From assembly GCA_022818135.1 (NCBI GenBank), contig JAFMSR010000012.1, positions 10,821,083 to 10,885,082 on the forward strand: a stretch of 64,000 nucleotides of DNA. Reading direction: 5' to 3'. Below the pieces are notes generated by a model. It made no database searches. It saw only the letters and a program-made list of their open reading frames with translations, and was not told the origin of the DNA. Made by a program: the position numbers and the translations under genes. The stretch comes from Saxidomus purpurata (lineage: Eukaryota > Mollusca > Bivalvia > Venerida > Veneridae). Positions 13,801-28,800 of the stretch are shown here, one piece after another; within the stretch, counting starts at the first letter, position 1; every line of letters starts with the position of its first letter.

Positions 13801-16800
13801 CCATTGCACAATAGGCCCTTTAGACGTATAAAAAGGATATGTGAACAACTTTCCACCAAGTGGTCCAAAGTTTATCTGGTAAAAGTTCATGCCATCCTCA
13901 TTCTCTGGCAGTCTGTATCCATACTGTAAATAGACATAATCAATGATTACTGTCATGCAGTATTGTAGCAAACTTTCAGTAACTTAAGTCTAAAAGCTTT
14001 TTTGTCATTTCATCCTGGACAGTACTAGTTCTTTTCCTATAGATTTTCCACTGAATCTTAAGATCATTGGAACAGTAAATATCATTTATGATTAAACCTC
14101 TTACAGTATTTTTCCAGTGTCTTTTGAGATCCCTATATGTCATGAAAGGGCTGTCTTCTGGTATCTCATGACAGATTCGGACAATACGACCTCTCTTCAT
14201 GCTGGAAACAGAATAGAGATTGGGCATCTTACAATAGATTAAATTATTCAAATAACTGATATGATCAAATAATAAACTGTAAAAAATTTATTTACTACCA
14301 AATGGAATGGCGAACAACTGACTGGCACATGAAGAGTCTTTTTTTATAAATTTGACTTCCAGGTGACAAACATTTCACGATTTGAATCAGCAGACAGACA
14401 TACTTGCAAATTTACAATTCACAAAAGGAGAATTCAATTATTAATCTATGTGAAATGAATCTTTCTTTAAATTTTTGAATTAGCTTAGTGGGAAATTAAA
14501 AAAAAAATTGCAAAAATGTAATTATCATGAATATTACTGAATTTACTGTATTTGAAAGTATAATTTAAACTCAGTTATAGTGACAATTTCTTGTAACTTT
14601 TTACTACTCTTGATGTCTTGTTCTTGCAGTTATGAATAGTACTCATGCTGAGAGAAGTGATTTGTGCAGTCCTTAGGTAAAATTCCAGACATCGACCCTG
14701 TGACCTCCAGGAAAGGACACACCCTTATTTGAGAGTTTTACTTCTCGTTTTGTTTAAATGTTCAGTAAAATATTAACACAGATTAAGCAACTATCTGAGT
14801 TCAGTTTGATCATACTTACTATGTATTTCATTTACATATTACGATACAAAACTAAAACCAAAGATTTTGGTCTTTACTACAAGGTTGTCTTTGTAACAGA
14901 TTTAAGGATGTACTGAACTGAAAAGTGGAATTTTTATAATATTTAACTTTTTTTTGTAACATTGTTATTTTGAGAGTTGGATGTATGTACAATACAAAAA
15001 ACAAAACAAAAAGATATGTTGCTGTGCTTTATTTTTTGCTAGATTCATTTATGAAAGCCTTGTGATATGCAAACAGTTTTCTTATTTAAGCACATGGGAA
15101 AAGTAGATTTTCTTGCAAATTACAAATATTTGAAAGATGATATTCTATTTTTTTGTTTCTTTGTAGTTAAAATCACATTCTGAGTTTATCTTATCCAGAT
15201 ATTTAGAAGTTTATATCAGATGTTGCAATTACACCCCCCAAAAAGACGTTATTTTGCCCTGATGTGAACCCATATTTTTCAGGTCTAAAAACAGACTGGT
15301 TCAAAACATTCTAATAAGAAAACAACATATTTATAATATTTAACTTTTCCTTAAACTTCTGCAGATGATGGAGTTCACTACCAGTTATCAATATTTGAAA
15401 AGAAAAGTATACTGGCAAGCAAGGAAAAGCCGATGGCAAGGAATTGTCGGCGGCTTTTTAGTTTTCCCATTACATGCCTCTATAACTAGTCTGTATGAAG
15501 GAAGTTTTGATCAAAATCTATCGGAGGATTTGTTTTGAAGCTGACTGACAGAAATCATAAGTCAAAGTGTTAATTATTTACTAAGATATCGGTTTTTCAT
15601 TTCAGCGTACTCACAACCTTGACATATGTTGTCAACAAAGTCACGTGGGGGTCATGTGACGGCTGTCAACTTCTCATTTCCGCACAAATATTACTTCATT
15701 TTTTTCTTTTAGAATTAGAAAATCATGTTAAAATATATTTCAAGGCGCAATAAAAAGGTATTGATAACATTTTCAAACCGTACACTAGTATATCGGTATG
15801 ATTTGACGCTTCGATTCAAGGGAAGTAATTTGTACTGATTGTATAGTATTTACCCTTTGTTTGAGGGAGGCTCAATGCAGGGAAATCATAGGCTATATTG
15901 CCAAGCAAACACATAGAAAATATTTTGGGAGTTCTCATCTGATGTTAGCTCCGACTACCAGAAGCTGTGCAGGGTATTTAGTAAAACAATTTGCATCCTT
16001 TTAACTATGTACAAAACGGATACTTCCGGCAACAATGACACATGTAGGTATATAGACCTACTTACAAAGCTGCAAATTGATATAATTTTTCAAAGACAAT
16101 TTATTGTTAAAAACCATTAAAAATAATTATTTTCAATCCATTTCAAATATTTTTGTGTTATACGTGACATGAGCTATATACCGTCGATAAATGCAAGCCG
16201 CCGACATTTCCTGCTGTAATGCCTATTTTTCGTGTGCTCTAAGTACTCCTTTTAAGGCCCAATATTTACGAGTATGCGCGACCAATATAAACAAAAATTA
16301 TCTCCCCCGACGGAGGTCATGGCCAAGATTTTCAAAAAAGTCAACGTTTTTATTCTGTCTTATCTATTTCTAAAATAAACGAAAAAAACATGCAAAATCC
16401 ATCGGCTTTTCCTTGCTTGCCAGTAGGTCGCTGATCAAAATTTTGAGATTTTCTTGTTTGAATTACCTCCCTTGTCTAAAAAATGTAAAATGTGAATATG
16501 TATTTATTCAATTTTCAAACATATTTTCATATGGATTAAAAGTATGCCTATATTTTCTACTTATGTTCAAAAGAATGTGATACTATAAAAGATACTGTAT
16601 TTCTAGCGATTCCATAAAAAATATTTCACATAAACGGTTGCCATGGCAACAAAAAACAGAAAAAAACATGACAAGATTGCTTGTCCTCCACAGAAACAGC
16701 TTCTAAATTCATTTTAAATTGCAGTTATTGTGTTCAAAATTTAGCAAAACTTTGATAAACAATTATTTATGTGCCAATAATGATTATCCATTACATTTGG

Positions 16801-19800
16801 ACCAATAACTTAGCAAAAGGATTAACATAAAAAAATATTGCTCTATTTTAGTTCCATGACATCTGTTGAAAAGATTAAAGCTGAAAATGAATGGAATTTC
16901 AATGTCTATTATGTTATGTTCACACCTGACTTTTAAAAAATGATTTGTTTCATCTTTCAGCAACAAACTAAGTATACACAAGTTGTAACACACTAAAGTG
17001 AAAACAATATGTAATATATGTGGCCATGAAAACTCAATTCCCAAGTAATATTATAACATCCAATGGTCTACCTGTAAGAATTTATCAGTGTTATAACTAT
17101 GTTTCATATTAGTCAAAACTAACCAAAAAAAACAACAAAGCTGAATAGTTTTAACACAATATTCATTGCATATAAATACAATTTCTGGTACTGACACTGT
17201 CATTTTGAACTGATGTGTTTCTAAAATCATGGCAGTAGTTTGAAGTTTCCTTTGCAGAACTTTGCTTGTTATGAAAGGTACAGATTATTCACAACTCCAT
17301 GAACACTCCTACTCTTTTTTTATGACTGCTGTAAAGTAAATGCAATATCTTGTAAGCAGTGTACTCTTCCCATTACACCTGAAACAAATGTTTTTTTTTA
17401 AATGAATAACATATTGGCACTTTCTGGTTTTTATATATGACATACTGTTAATATATGACTTTAATTTAATGCAATTGGACATGTATGTGTCTTAAAGAAT
17501 ATTCCAAACTCCAAAAGTTGACAAAAATGTAAGCCTGACTTTACTTTGAGTATTTCCACAGAAAACATCAAATTCAGAGTAGAGTTGCATAACTTTTACT
17601 CCCTGTCCACTCAGTAAGATTGACATATGGTACTTAACTGATGCAATATTTAGTTAAAATGCAAATAATGATAAAAATTTATTTAGATTACCTTCTACAG
17701 ATCAGGTTGAAGAAAATTATGTCTGTCTAGTTTCCATGTGGCTTTAAATCTGTACTGCATATCTAGGTAATGTACATGCATGCCATTCATGGTCCTTCAC
17801 ATGTCAAATGACAGTTTTTCATTTTTTTCTGTGGAATTGTCCATTATGCAGTTTGTCCTGGAAATAATCATGAATAATAGATGAGAGATGTGACATTTTT
17901 TGTTTTCCTTTCCAACAGTGTATATCTTTTCTTCAATAAAGAAATAAAACAGGGATCCTGTAACCATGTCATGTTTTTGAACATTTATCATTTTGACATT
18001 TTTAAAATGAATTATGAAAGTACCCTGTAAATATCCAGAATGAAAACAAACAATATGTGAGTGCAATGAGTTTTTGTTGGTCTACATACTTGAAATCTGT
18101 AAGTACCATGGTACAATAGATGAAAACATCTACTTAGAGAAAAAAAAGAGTACTATTTTACATTTTTTTGTAAATGTATTTGGAATGTTTACAAAATAGA
18201 ACACTGTCACAGCCATTTTCTTGAAATGTGTGCAACTTAATATACAGAAATTTCTCTTACCTTGTGTCATGTAATTGAAAACACTGGAACATTCTTGGAG
18301 TTTTGGAAAGGGTCAGCCTGTAAATTAATTGATACAGATAAATCAAACAGTGTAATAAATTCAATGTATGTATGCACATGTTTTTGTGAAATAAAAACTT
18401 AGTTAATTATATAAAATATTAGGTCAGTGAACATTCATTTGATAATTAATTAGATCATTTATGATTTATCATTATAATCATTACTTGAATTGAACCTATT
18501 ATAGATATATAGAAAACAGTTTCTAATGCATACCTTGAGCAGGGTACACTCTGCTTAGCATAATCAAAACAATACTGGAGCATAACATCCTGGCTGCATT
18601 GAGCTTGCACTGAAAATAAAGTGTAATAATATGCTGATTATCTCAAAGAAAACAGTTCAAACTTTGAAAACATAGAAGAAATTAAGTGCATAAATGTTTA
18701 CATTTTGCATTTGGAACTATTACTCATGTCACATAATCTTTGAATCTACAGGTACAGTAGATACATTATACACTTTCTATGCCATAGACATGATGTTTGA
18801 CAGCAGCATTGTACACTATCCATAATGCTTATAGAAGCAGTCAAACAGGAAGTCATGTATGAAACATTAAAGATACAGTGACTACACATATCCAAAAACT
18901 TAAATAAATTGTTTTTCCAACACACACACTCATGCACATGATACAATGTACTCTTGTACTAACTTGACTTCTTGTCAGGAAATAATTCAGGTATCAGGAA
19001 TTATAGATCTATGAAGAAAGTCATGCCTGCATCAGGAATTGAGCCTGGATTTTTCAGAATTTTTAAACAATGCCACAATTCACTACACCCTGCCCCCACC
19101 CACTCCCAGTCAGTTTTCAACATACAAAATTCATTTAATTTAAAACAAATTCTGTATTTAGTCTAGTAGAGCTCTTTAAATAACTGTGAATTACTGCTGC
19201 ACTTGACTGAAACCGCCATCAGATAGTATGTAGCCTGTATGATTTCTAACTAAGGACTGTACTACTTTTACTTTCGGTTTGAATTTTCAACAAATTGTAT
19301 GTGTTTTATGTGCAGACTGACCAAAACAGTAATGCACAAACTTGAACAAAGAAACAAGAACTCACCTTGTGAAATTTCATTCCCGATTGAGCCGAACAGA
19401 TGAAGAAATAATCCAAAACCATCGCAAAAAACACTTATTTGACATTTGACATTGACGTAAGCAGTCACTTGGCGGATATTGATTTATTATCGGCCTTTAT
19501 TTCTAAATTTAGAAGCAAAACATGTCTTCACAAGCCTAAATCGGATAGTCAAAATATCTAAGACATAAAGAGCAACATTGATGTAAAACATTATAGTATT
19601 TCAGTTCATATAAAAAGACAAAACACTGTTTAAACATATGTAGACTATCTTTTCAAGCGTTTAACCGATTACGATCATGACGTCATTTGGACGAAAAGTT
19701 GGGTGGCGCTTCACCTTAAAAAAAGGACTAACACAAAAAACAACAACATAAATGCATGGGAAACAATTTATTTATATAACAAACATATTTAAAATATTTC

Positions 19801-22800
19801 TTTCGTGTTAAAGTTGTAAATACTTTATTGATTATACATTCACGATATTACAACATTGACATGATTTCAAGAGTTACCTCCCGTTATTCAGACTGGCTTA
19901 CGGCCTAAATCCTCAGTTCAGTACATCCTTAATTTAAACTTTATTTTTAATGATTGCAATACAAGTTACACAACTTATGCTAGATCACACTCGTTGGCAC
20001 AGATGGCCACTTTATTCTGGCCTTTTAGGAAACTTGATTATCAGGAGAAAACCACCTTGTCTGACAGTGATCATATAACCATCCAACATGCCGACACCAG
20101 CAGTGAATAATCTAGGTTTTGATTTATATGAGTCCCTGGGACGCACATTTTTCAAAACAATGAGTCCCAGCTATGAAACAATGAGTCCCTTTCCGAAAAA
20201 GGAAGAAAATAGAATCGGACATCCCTGTTGAATTATTTTCGTTGCGAATCGCCGCTGTGATATGTTGTTTTTTTTCCAAATATAATTGTTTCTAAAAGTA
20301 TTGAGTTACTGAAAATATTAATTACCTTTTACGTAGATTTTAAACATTTATTTCCATTAAAAAATCTGCTGTAATTAGTTGAGGTTTATTCTCCAATTAG
20401 CATTTGTCACTCGCGAATGTCGCGGTAGGTGTGAAAAATACGAGCATTCATAAAGGATGACAAACTAACTACGTCAACTTTGAAATTTCGAGCTATGTGA
20501 CACCACTGATTGAGTAACGTTTGATAATTTGTGAATGCGAAAAGTATTTTCAATTGACTTAATTAACATTAATAAGTTCCAAGTATTCTTTACTTAAAAT
20601 AAACGTTATGTTTATAACAAAATCGCGGCGCTTCAAGCCGATTTTTTCTAAGTAACAATTTTCTTCTACAATGTATTTATTTTAAAGAATTAACTTTGTC
20701 GAATAAAATAATTTCTACAGCGACTTCTTTTACTCATAAAGCCGCAGGTGTTACGAGATCAAAGCACGTACGCCGACGCCGAATTTCGTTTGATCCGAGC
20801 GAAGCACTTGGCATTAAAAAGACCGAATATTTTGGGTCTGATTATTTTGGATTATAAAAACTAGTTTGGAAAAGACAATTTATAATATTAGTAAGTTTTA
20901 TTTTGGTTATGCACTATATCAAGCTATACAAATGTACGTTGGTTGGCAAATATTTTCGAATTTGATAAATGTACAAAAGTAAAAAATAATTCTAATTTAA
21001 AGTCCTGTTAGCTGTCTGAAACACCACTCTAAGTACTGCGATTTAACACCCTCGAAGTGCCGCAATTTTTTAACGATTTCATGCGAAAATTCTTCTAAAT
21101 TCTCGCAGGAAACGCAAGTTCGTGGACGATATTCTTTTAAACAAACTGCCGCGAGCATATACCCAAGTCTCGCTTTTCACGTGCTTGCGTCCTAAAGGAC
21201 GCACATATTTCAAATCTTTGCGTCCTTTGCATTTTTTGTGCGTCTATGACGCAGGACGCACGGCTAGATTATTCACTGCACCAGGTATCAAACCTTGGCC
21301 GTAGTGGTGGGAAGTCACCGCTTAAATTACTGAACTAGCTGGATAACCAACAGATTTGATACAGAGAACACTGAAATGCATGTATATATTCAAAGGGGTC
21401 TAGCAAACTAGAATGAAAGTTACCTTGGAAGTATAAAACACCAGTCGGAGGCAATACTGTCATGCTCAAGTTGTGTAGTAGGATTGTCGAGAAAGTCTTC
21501 AAGATGTCTGCCTACAACGTCTAAATCTGTCACCTAATGAAACAAACAGGGCAAATTCTGTTTTATACCTTGAGAAACCGTTAAAAACTTTGATACTATA
21601 CCCTTTATCCCACTGAAATTCTAGAATGATCTGATTTAGACTGTGTGCTGTTATTAGCTCAAATGGGTACCCATGGAACATTTACTGAACAGCAAATGTT
21701 AGAGATCATGGTCAACTTAAGGATGTGATCTGCACTAGTTGCAAAGAAACATGATCATCTGACAACAGCACGGTAAGGATAATTCAAGAGCTTTTTATGG
21801 TAAGAAACGCTCATACAAAATACCAAAAGATAACAAAATTATCAACACATACATAATTTGTAAAAATTTTATTTAAATAAGCCACAATTTCTATCATCAA
21901 TAAATCTCTTTCCTGCTTTGAACATTTCACAAATGAACAAGTTGATATCTTTTTAAACATTCAAGAGTTTTTTAAAAAGCACAATAATTGAACCATAGAT
22001 TTTCTTTGCAGTAACAATTCTAGGTTTGTATTTCAAATCTGGGTCATTTAGGTAGGAATAAAATAAAACTATTTTCTGTACCAGATGTCTAAATTATGAT
22101 ACATTACCTGTAATGGAGCTAGTTTTAGTACTGCAGCTTCCAACGTAAAGAAAAGCTCATTGTGACGCACATTCACATTCATTTCTGGGATGAAAAAAAT
22201 AATTTATTCACAATTATGTTCAAACATAACATTCAGCTGCTGAATTTTTTTAGTCTAAATTAAGACAAAACATTCAGCATACAGCAATAAATACCACTAC
22301 ATGTAGTTAAACATGATATTCTTTTATTTACTTCTTGTTTACAAGTTAGAGTTGGGTATTTTGCCTTAAATACATTTGACTACTCCCTTTTGATAAAAAA
22401 GTACACTAAAGTTTCATTGGTTATGTTCTACAATGAAATACGGAATTCCATTTGACTATTTTGTTGCTCTGCATACAGAGTCAACACCTTTGCCCGTCAT
22501 ATCTATCTTTAACTGTTAATATTTGCCTGTTAAATGTATATAAACTATTTATGCTGGCAACTATGAGGAACCGGAGTTACCTAACAGAAGCCTGGTAGCT
22601 ATATTTACCATATGAAATGGCTCAGATATCAGCACATTCTTGTTTAGTTGAGCCTGACTGTTAGTGATCATCTCTATTACACAGTCAATACCGATATATC
22701 CCAATTTAAGTGGCTATTTTACATTAAATGAACTGTACTACTTCTAGTGACCACTGTTGATGCATCAGAAGAGAGGCTTGATTGTTTTTCATTCTACTAC

Positions 22801-25800
22801 GACTACATTTATATTTGTGGGCATGAAATTTTGCTGCGCAATGAAACTCTGTTTTGTCAACATATGATTTTGTGAATTTCTATTTTTGAATCATTTCCCA
22901 AATAGCTAAAATTTTATTTATGGAGATCTTAAATTTGTGGTTTAATTATTCTGTATATCCACAAAATTAGTGCCCAAGGAGTATAAATGTTTTTACAGTA
23001 TCTGATACAGGCCATTCTCCACTCAAAATTAAAACAGAAAACTTACTGACTGCACTAGCACATCCTTTATGAGTCAAGAAGTCTCTGCCTACAAAATACA
23101 AAAGTTTAAAACAGTGAAGAAATTGGCACAGGAATTTTAAAGTAACAATGTTTTAGTCTGAGAAGCATTTCTATGATATTGTTTTGAAATCCAGTCAATA
23201 ATTTTAGGAGGATTTTTTTAGTTTCTCCAATGTAAGTAGATAAGTAAATCAAAATATTGGGCAGAGCAAATATTGACCAAGGGACATGCTTATAGAACGC
23301 TACACATCAAATAGGGTCTTCGGGGGGTTTTGAGCAAGGAGATATTTACTTAGTAGAATTCAGAGATTATTCTTAACAATTCTGGTAGATGACAATCAAA
23401 AGATATTTAATAATTGGGGAGTGGTCATAATAGCTCATATTGACCAATGACCATTCATACTCAGGTGAGATAAAAACGCATGTAGAAAATGAATTACATT
23501 GGAAGCAATTTGAATTTTGTTCATTACAACTACTTCCGTAATAAAAGCATCTTTTAGTAGGATGAAAGTTTGTCATAAATGCTTTCTTTTCTATGTGTCT
23601 AAATACAAAAAAAATACCAGCTCACCTTGTATAAGCCAGGGACCAGCTTTGTTCCATGTTGGTGAAAGTCTTGCAAGAAGAGTATACCTTAGACATGACT
23701 CATACTGCTCTGTAGAAACTCTGTAAGGTTTGCTTGCCTAAAAAATAAAGCTAAAATTATCTTACTACAAAGGTGCATTAAATCCTAATTTGACATAGAA
23801 TGTCTATACATTTTTTTTGTACAGTAAAACTTCGTTAACTCGAGCATCGATAACTTGAGAACCCCGGATAACTCGAGGACTCATGTCGGTCCCGGCAATT
23901 TTGCCTATATCTTTAACCAGAAAATACTATGGATAACTCGAGCATCAATAACTCGAGAACCCCGGATAACTCGAGGAACACCTGTGGTCCCGCCAGGTAG
24001 ATTTCTTACTAAATTACCTGCGGCAACTCGAGGTCACTGATTATCAGACTTTTTGAATAAGAAGAAAATAAAGAAAATTATGTTTGCGAGTTTTTAATTA
24101 CGAGAACTTAATGATGAGAAGATGGAAATTTTGAGTCTGGGTAGACTTTTGATGATAAAGCTTGAGAAAAAATCCCAAACTGCATATTCTTTATAGAATT
24201 ATAGAAATAAACAAGAGTAGATTATAGAAATAAACATCTAGCGAAGAACCCGATCTCGGGAGAATACAGTAGCTAGATCGGACAAGCAGAAAACCAAAAC
24301 AGGAACGAAATGCAAGTTGGAGACGAAGACCATTGAGTTTAAATACAATGCCATCATGGAAGTTAAAAAGGGTCATGACTGAAAGAAATGTGCCTTTTCT
24401 TTGTTTCAAAACTGTTTCAAAGCTATATTTTGCCTATGCAGAAAAACTTAGTTCGGATAACTCGAGAACACGGATAACTCAAGCATTTTACTCGTCCCCG
24501 TGCGACCTCGAGTTATCAGGTTTTACTGTATTTCAATTTCAATATGACCAGCTATTGTACAAATAAGTATCCTCACACAGGCTGAAAAGCATATTACATG
24601 TATATTTAAAGAGACATAACTCTGCAAGACCTTGATGGATACACACAAAAACTGTGTCTTGCACTGTATGATGATCTACTATTCATGATGATTGTTTGTG
24701 CAACTATTCATTGCAATTCTTTAAAAACTGAAGGAGAAGTTTGCTGCACCAATAAAATTCTTGCAATAGAAAGGTTTATGTTCAAAGAGTAATAACTCTG
24801 CAACACTTCATTGGTATATGCAAAAAAAAAAGTCTTGCACATGTATTATACTCCTGGTGATTATGTGTACCGCTAGTCATTACAATCCTTTGAAAAATGC
24901 AGGAGGGGTTAGCTCCACAAACTATCTGTTATAAAAGTGGACCAACCAACTTACAGCTAATTCCAGTATACCACCATCTTGGTAATTGTTTGTGCCAATA
25001 TTCAATGCAATCCTTTGAAAACTGAAAGAGGTGTTGGCTCCACAAACTACCTGCGCTAAATGAAATCCATGCAATAGAAAAGTTAAAGTTCAAAGGGGCA
25101 TAACTCTTCCAACACTTTGATGGATACACATTAAAATTGTGTCTTGCACATCTACTACTCATGGTGTTCACTCCACAAACTACCTATGCTATAAAAGTGG
25201 ACCACCCGCCAGCCCAACAAACCACCTGACCGACAGGATGTTTCCAGTATTCCAGTATAAATACCAATAGGAGAAATGCTGTCCAAAACTTACCTCTAAT
25301 CCAACTCTTGCAAGGCGGGTCTGAAGTTTTCCTGAAGTCATCAAAGACACCTTTCAAGAAGAAAAAGGATACAATGTATTATCAATTCAATCGTAAAGGT
25401 TGTGGATATGTTTATCTTACCACCCTAAATTTTAACCTAAGATATGAATAAAATGACAAACATTTCATAGCTTTGCAACACTACTGGTTGGCTAACTTGA
25501 GCATGCTTGCTCAACTGTTGGATTTGACTTTCCTTCTATGTTTATATTCATCTGTCTGTCATATACTACACTATCACAGACAAATTACAGTGAGCTGTCT
25601 TCACTGACTGGACACGAACATGTTAATGCTCATTTAAATAGTACATTTGAGTTGCATACAAATTGGCAGTTTACCTAACCACTGTTCCTGCAAAGTACAC
25701 ATACCCATGAATTAGACTCATCTTACCTGCAGGGGTAAGGACATGCCTCTTGCTCTTGATGTGCTGAACATTTGTGCCAAATTATTTTAAAAGCTTTCAA

Positions 25801-28800
25801 TGCATGACAAAGTTACAGCCACAAAAATGTAAGGTCTTCCGCACAGACGGACGGACAGACAGACGGACAAATGGACGGACAGGCGGTGCAATTTTAATAT
25901 GTCACCATGCGGGGGTGTAAAAAAGTTACAATACAAGCTATTTATAGTAACAACGAAGGGAAGTAATTCTAAAAACAAGGGTAGCTCATGGTGGTGAACA
26001 TTTGTGCCAAGTTACATCAAAATCCCTCCATGCATGAAGTAGATATGCTCCGGACAAAGTCATTATTGAAATTGACCTTTAACCTCTAACTACGTGTGAC
26101 CTTGACCTTAGACCTAGGGACCTGCGCATGACAATCTGTCACATGATGGTGAACATTTGTGCCATGTTATTTAAGAATCTCTTGATCCATGGACAAACTT
26201 TGAAGGATGGACGCACGCACGGACGCACGCACATACACTGAACCGCAGTTGTGACAACTAGATTGAGCTCACTGCAAGCAGGCTAGAGAATAAAATGTAA
26301 CGCCTGGGGTTATTTTTATTGAATCTATTCACATTTAAGCACTAATTTACATAATTCGACACTTTGAAAAATCTATTCAGTGTGATTTTCATCTTGTCAA
26401 TCAAAAATGAAAAAAGGTCTTTTCCGTTTCAAAGGTCTCATAGCATAAAACTTTAGACACTTTATTCAAGAAGTCATGTAATCAGGTAAACTTCTTGATT
26501 TGTTACTTTACCTTTGCAACAAGGTGAAAACAGTGGTCATTTATGTCTGCACTTGGTGTCCCAATCACCTCTGGTTCTGTAAAGATGAATTCCCTTGAAA
26601 AAAAAATGACATACAAATTTAAAAGCAATGTTTTACACAAAATAAACTACTAATGAATGTTAATGTAATAATGAAAATGATTTAATCACTATATAAAAGC
26701 AATGTGCTAAACAGAATAAACTACAAATACCTGTTTCAACAGATGGTTAATATATCCTAATCTACAATCTGACAGTGTATTTGTAAAGCAGAAAATTATG
26801 CATTGAGAATTAAACAAGAAAGCCAAGATGGCCCAAAATCACTCACCCGAGAACTAATTATGACAAAATGCTACCAAAATTGAGCCTTAAACTATATAAT
26901 TATCATAGACACAAACATTTTGTTTATAGTCCCAGGTGAACCACACAACACTCTGACCAAAGTTCATGACAAATGGGTATTAAATGTGGCATCCAGACTG
27001 TTAACAAGGTTTTATTTTGATTTGCTCCAGTGACCTAGTTTTTGACCCAAAGTAACAGTTTTAAACTTTACTTAGAAGTCATTTGGACATTCTGACCATT
27101 TTTTATGAAGATTGGATATTAAATGTGGCCTCTAGAGTGTAAACAAGGTTCTGTTTTTATTTGAATGTGTGACCTATTTTTGATCCCACTTGACCTAGAT
27201 TGAACAAGGTTTTTTGTCCCAGATGATCCAGATTCAAACTGGATCTAGAAACCATTGAGACAAACATTCTGACCAATTTTCATGAATATTAGATATTAAA
27301 TGTGGCCTCCAGAATGTAAACAAGGTTCTGCTTTTATTTGACCATGTGACCTATTTTTGATCCCAAATGACCTAGATTTGGATCTTACCTAGAAATCATT
27401 GAGACTAGCTTGTAAACATAGTGACCAATTTTCTTGTTGATTGGGTATTAATTTTATAAAGGTGGCCTCTAAAGTGTTAACAAAGTTTTTCATTGATTTA
27501 AGCATGCAACCTGATTTTAACCCCAGGTGACCAAGATTCAAAAGATCCAGTGAAGAAAACATCCATCCTGATCAATTTTTCATGATGATTAGGTTGTAAA
27601 TGCAACCTCTATGGCCAAAACAATGTTTTTCTATGATATGACATGGTGACCTGGGTTTTTTCCCTAAAATAACCCATATTTAAACTCGACCAAGATTTTA
27701 TCAAGACAATCATTTTGTCCAAATTTTTATTACTATTTTACCTGGTGATCTAGTTTTTAGCCCCAAAAGATCCATAATATAATCGAAATTGCCCTAGATT
27801 TCAGCAAAGCCGACATTCTATCCATGTTTCATGAAGATCCAATCAAATGAAAAATGCAACCTGGCAGTTACCTCTATTGCATTCATTAGGTTTTTCTTTG
27901 ATTTTACTGGGTGACCTTAGTTTTGACATCAGGTGACCCATATATTCAAACTCGCTCTAGATTTCATCAAGACAATCATTCTGACCAAGTTACATAATGA
28001 TCCAATGAAAAATGCAACCTCTATTGCATACACAAGGTTTTTCTTTGATTTGACCTGGTGACCCAGTTTTGAACCCCAGTTACCAATATTCTAACTCGCC
28101 TTAGATTTTATTAAGACAATCATTTTGACCAAGTTTCACAAAGATCCAGTGATAAAACAGTATATATTGCAATTACACAAGGTTTAGTGTGGACAGATGA
28201 CAGACAAATAACACCAGGCGATCGCAATACAGTAAACTCCACTTATAACGAACTCCTCGGGACCTATCAAATGTGTTCCTTATATCCGCCATTATCCGGA
28301 GCTCCTTATATCTGTATATCAAACAAGTTCCTTATATATGATGTATATATAACAAAGTAAAATATTTATCGAACAAGTATTTTTATAGTCAAATGTAATA
28401 AAATTCGAACCATCAACTTTTGATTTTCCTACCTCCTTTTGAAGAGGTATAAAGATTTAATTAACTGTTATCATTTTCTGTACCCGTAAATCTATGTAAA
28501 ATAATTGCAAGGATTAATAAAACATAAAAAAGACAGTTCATGTTTTCATTGGCAATACTTAAACAAATACAATTGATTAAGGAAGCTGATTTTCGCTCAC
28601 TTGCCATAACTTGAAATATTTAACAAGGTATTTTTTCCCAAAATGGAATTTCATCCAACCTGCATGCTAGAAACGCTCAGAATTATTTATGTAAAATATC
28701 ATCACTTGAATATTGTACTTAGCAATTATGTGTGTACTGTCATATAACTATTACAACTAGTTTACCAAAATGTTACACATTTGTAAAGATTTACCTTTAT

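Larger units (their letters stand above)
14902..19932. repeat. Pair of 20-bp inverted termini flanked by TTAA, in the large intron
   Basis: TTAAGGATGTACTGAACTGA at 14902-14921 recurs as its exact reverse complement at 19913-19932. Both outer ends are TTAA, the target of piggyBac and Kolobok transposons. The span of 5.03 kb contains no exon of the host gene, which fits one large insertion into the intron between host exons 7 and 8. No transposase was seen. The two ends could instead belong to separate small elements of one family. Confidence 0.5.

Noticed and set aside
26930..28190. Possible CRISPR-like array because of regular repeats
   Set aside because: Units are about 140 bp, degenerate throughout and without unique spacers, in a eukaryotic intron.
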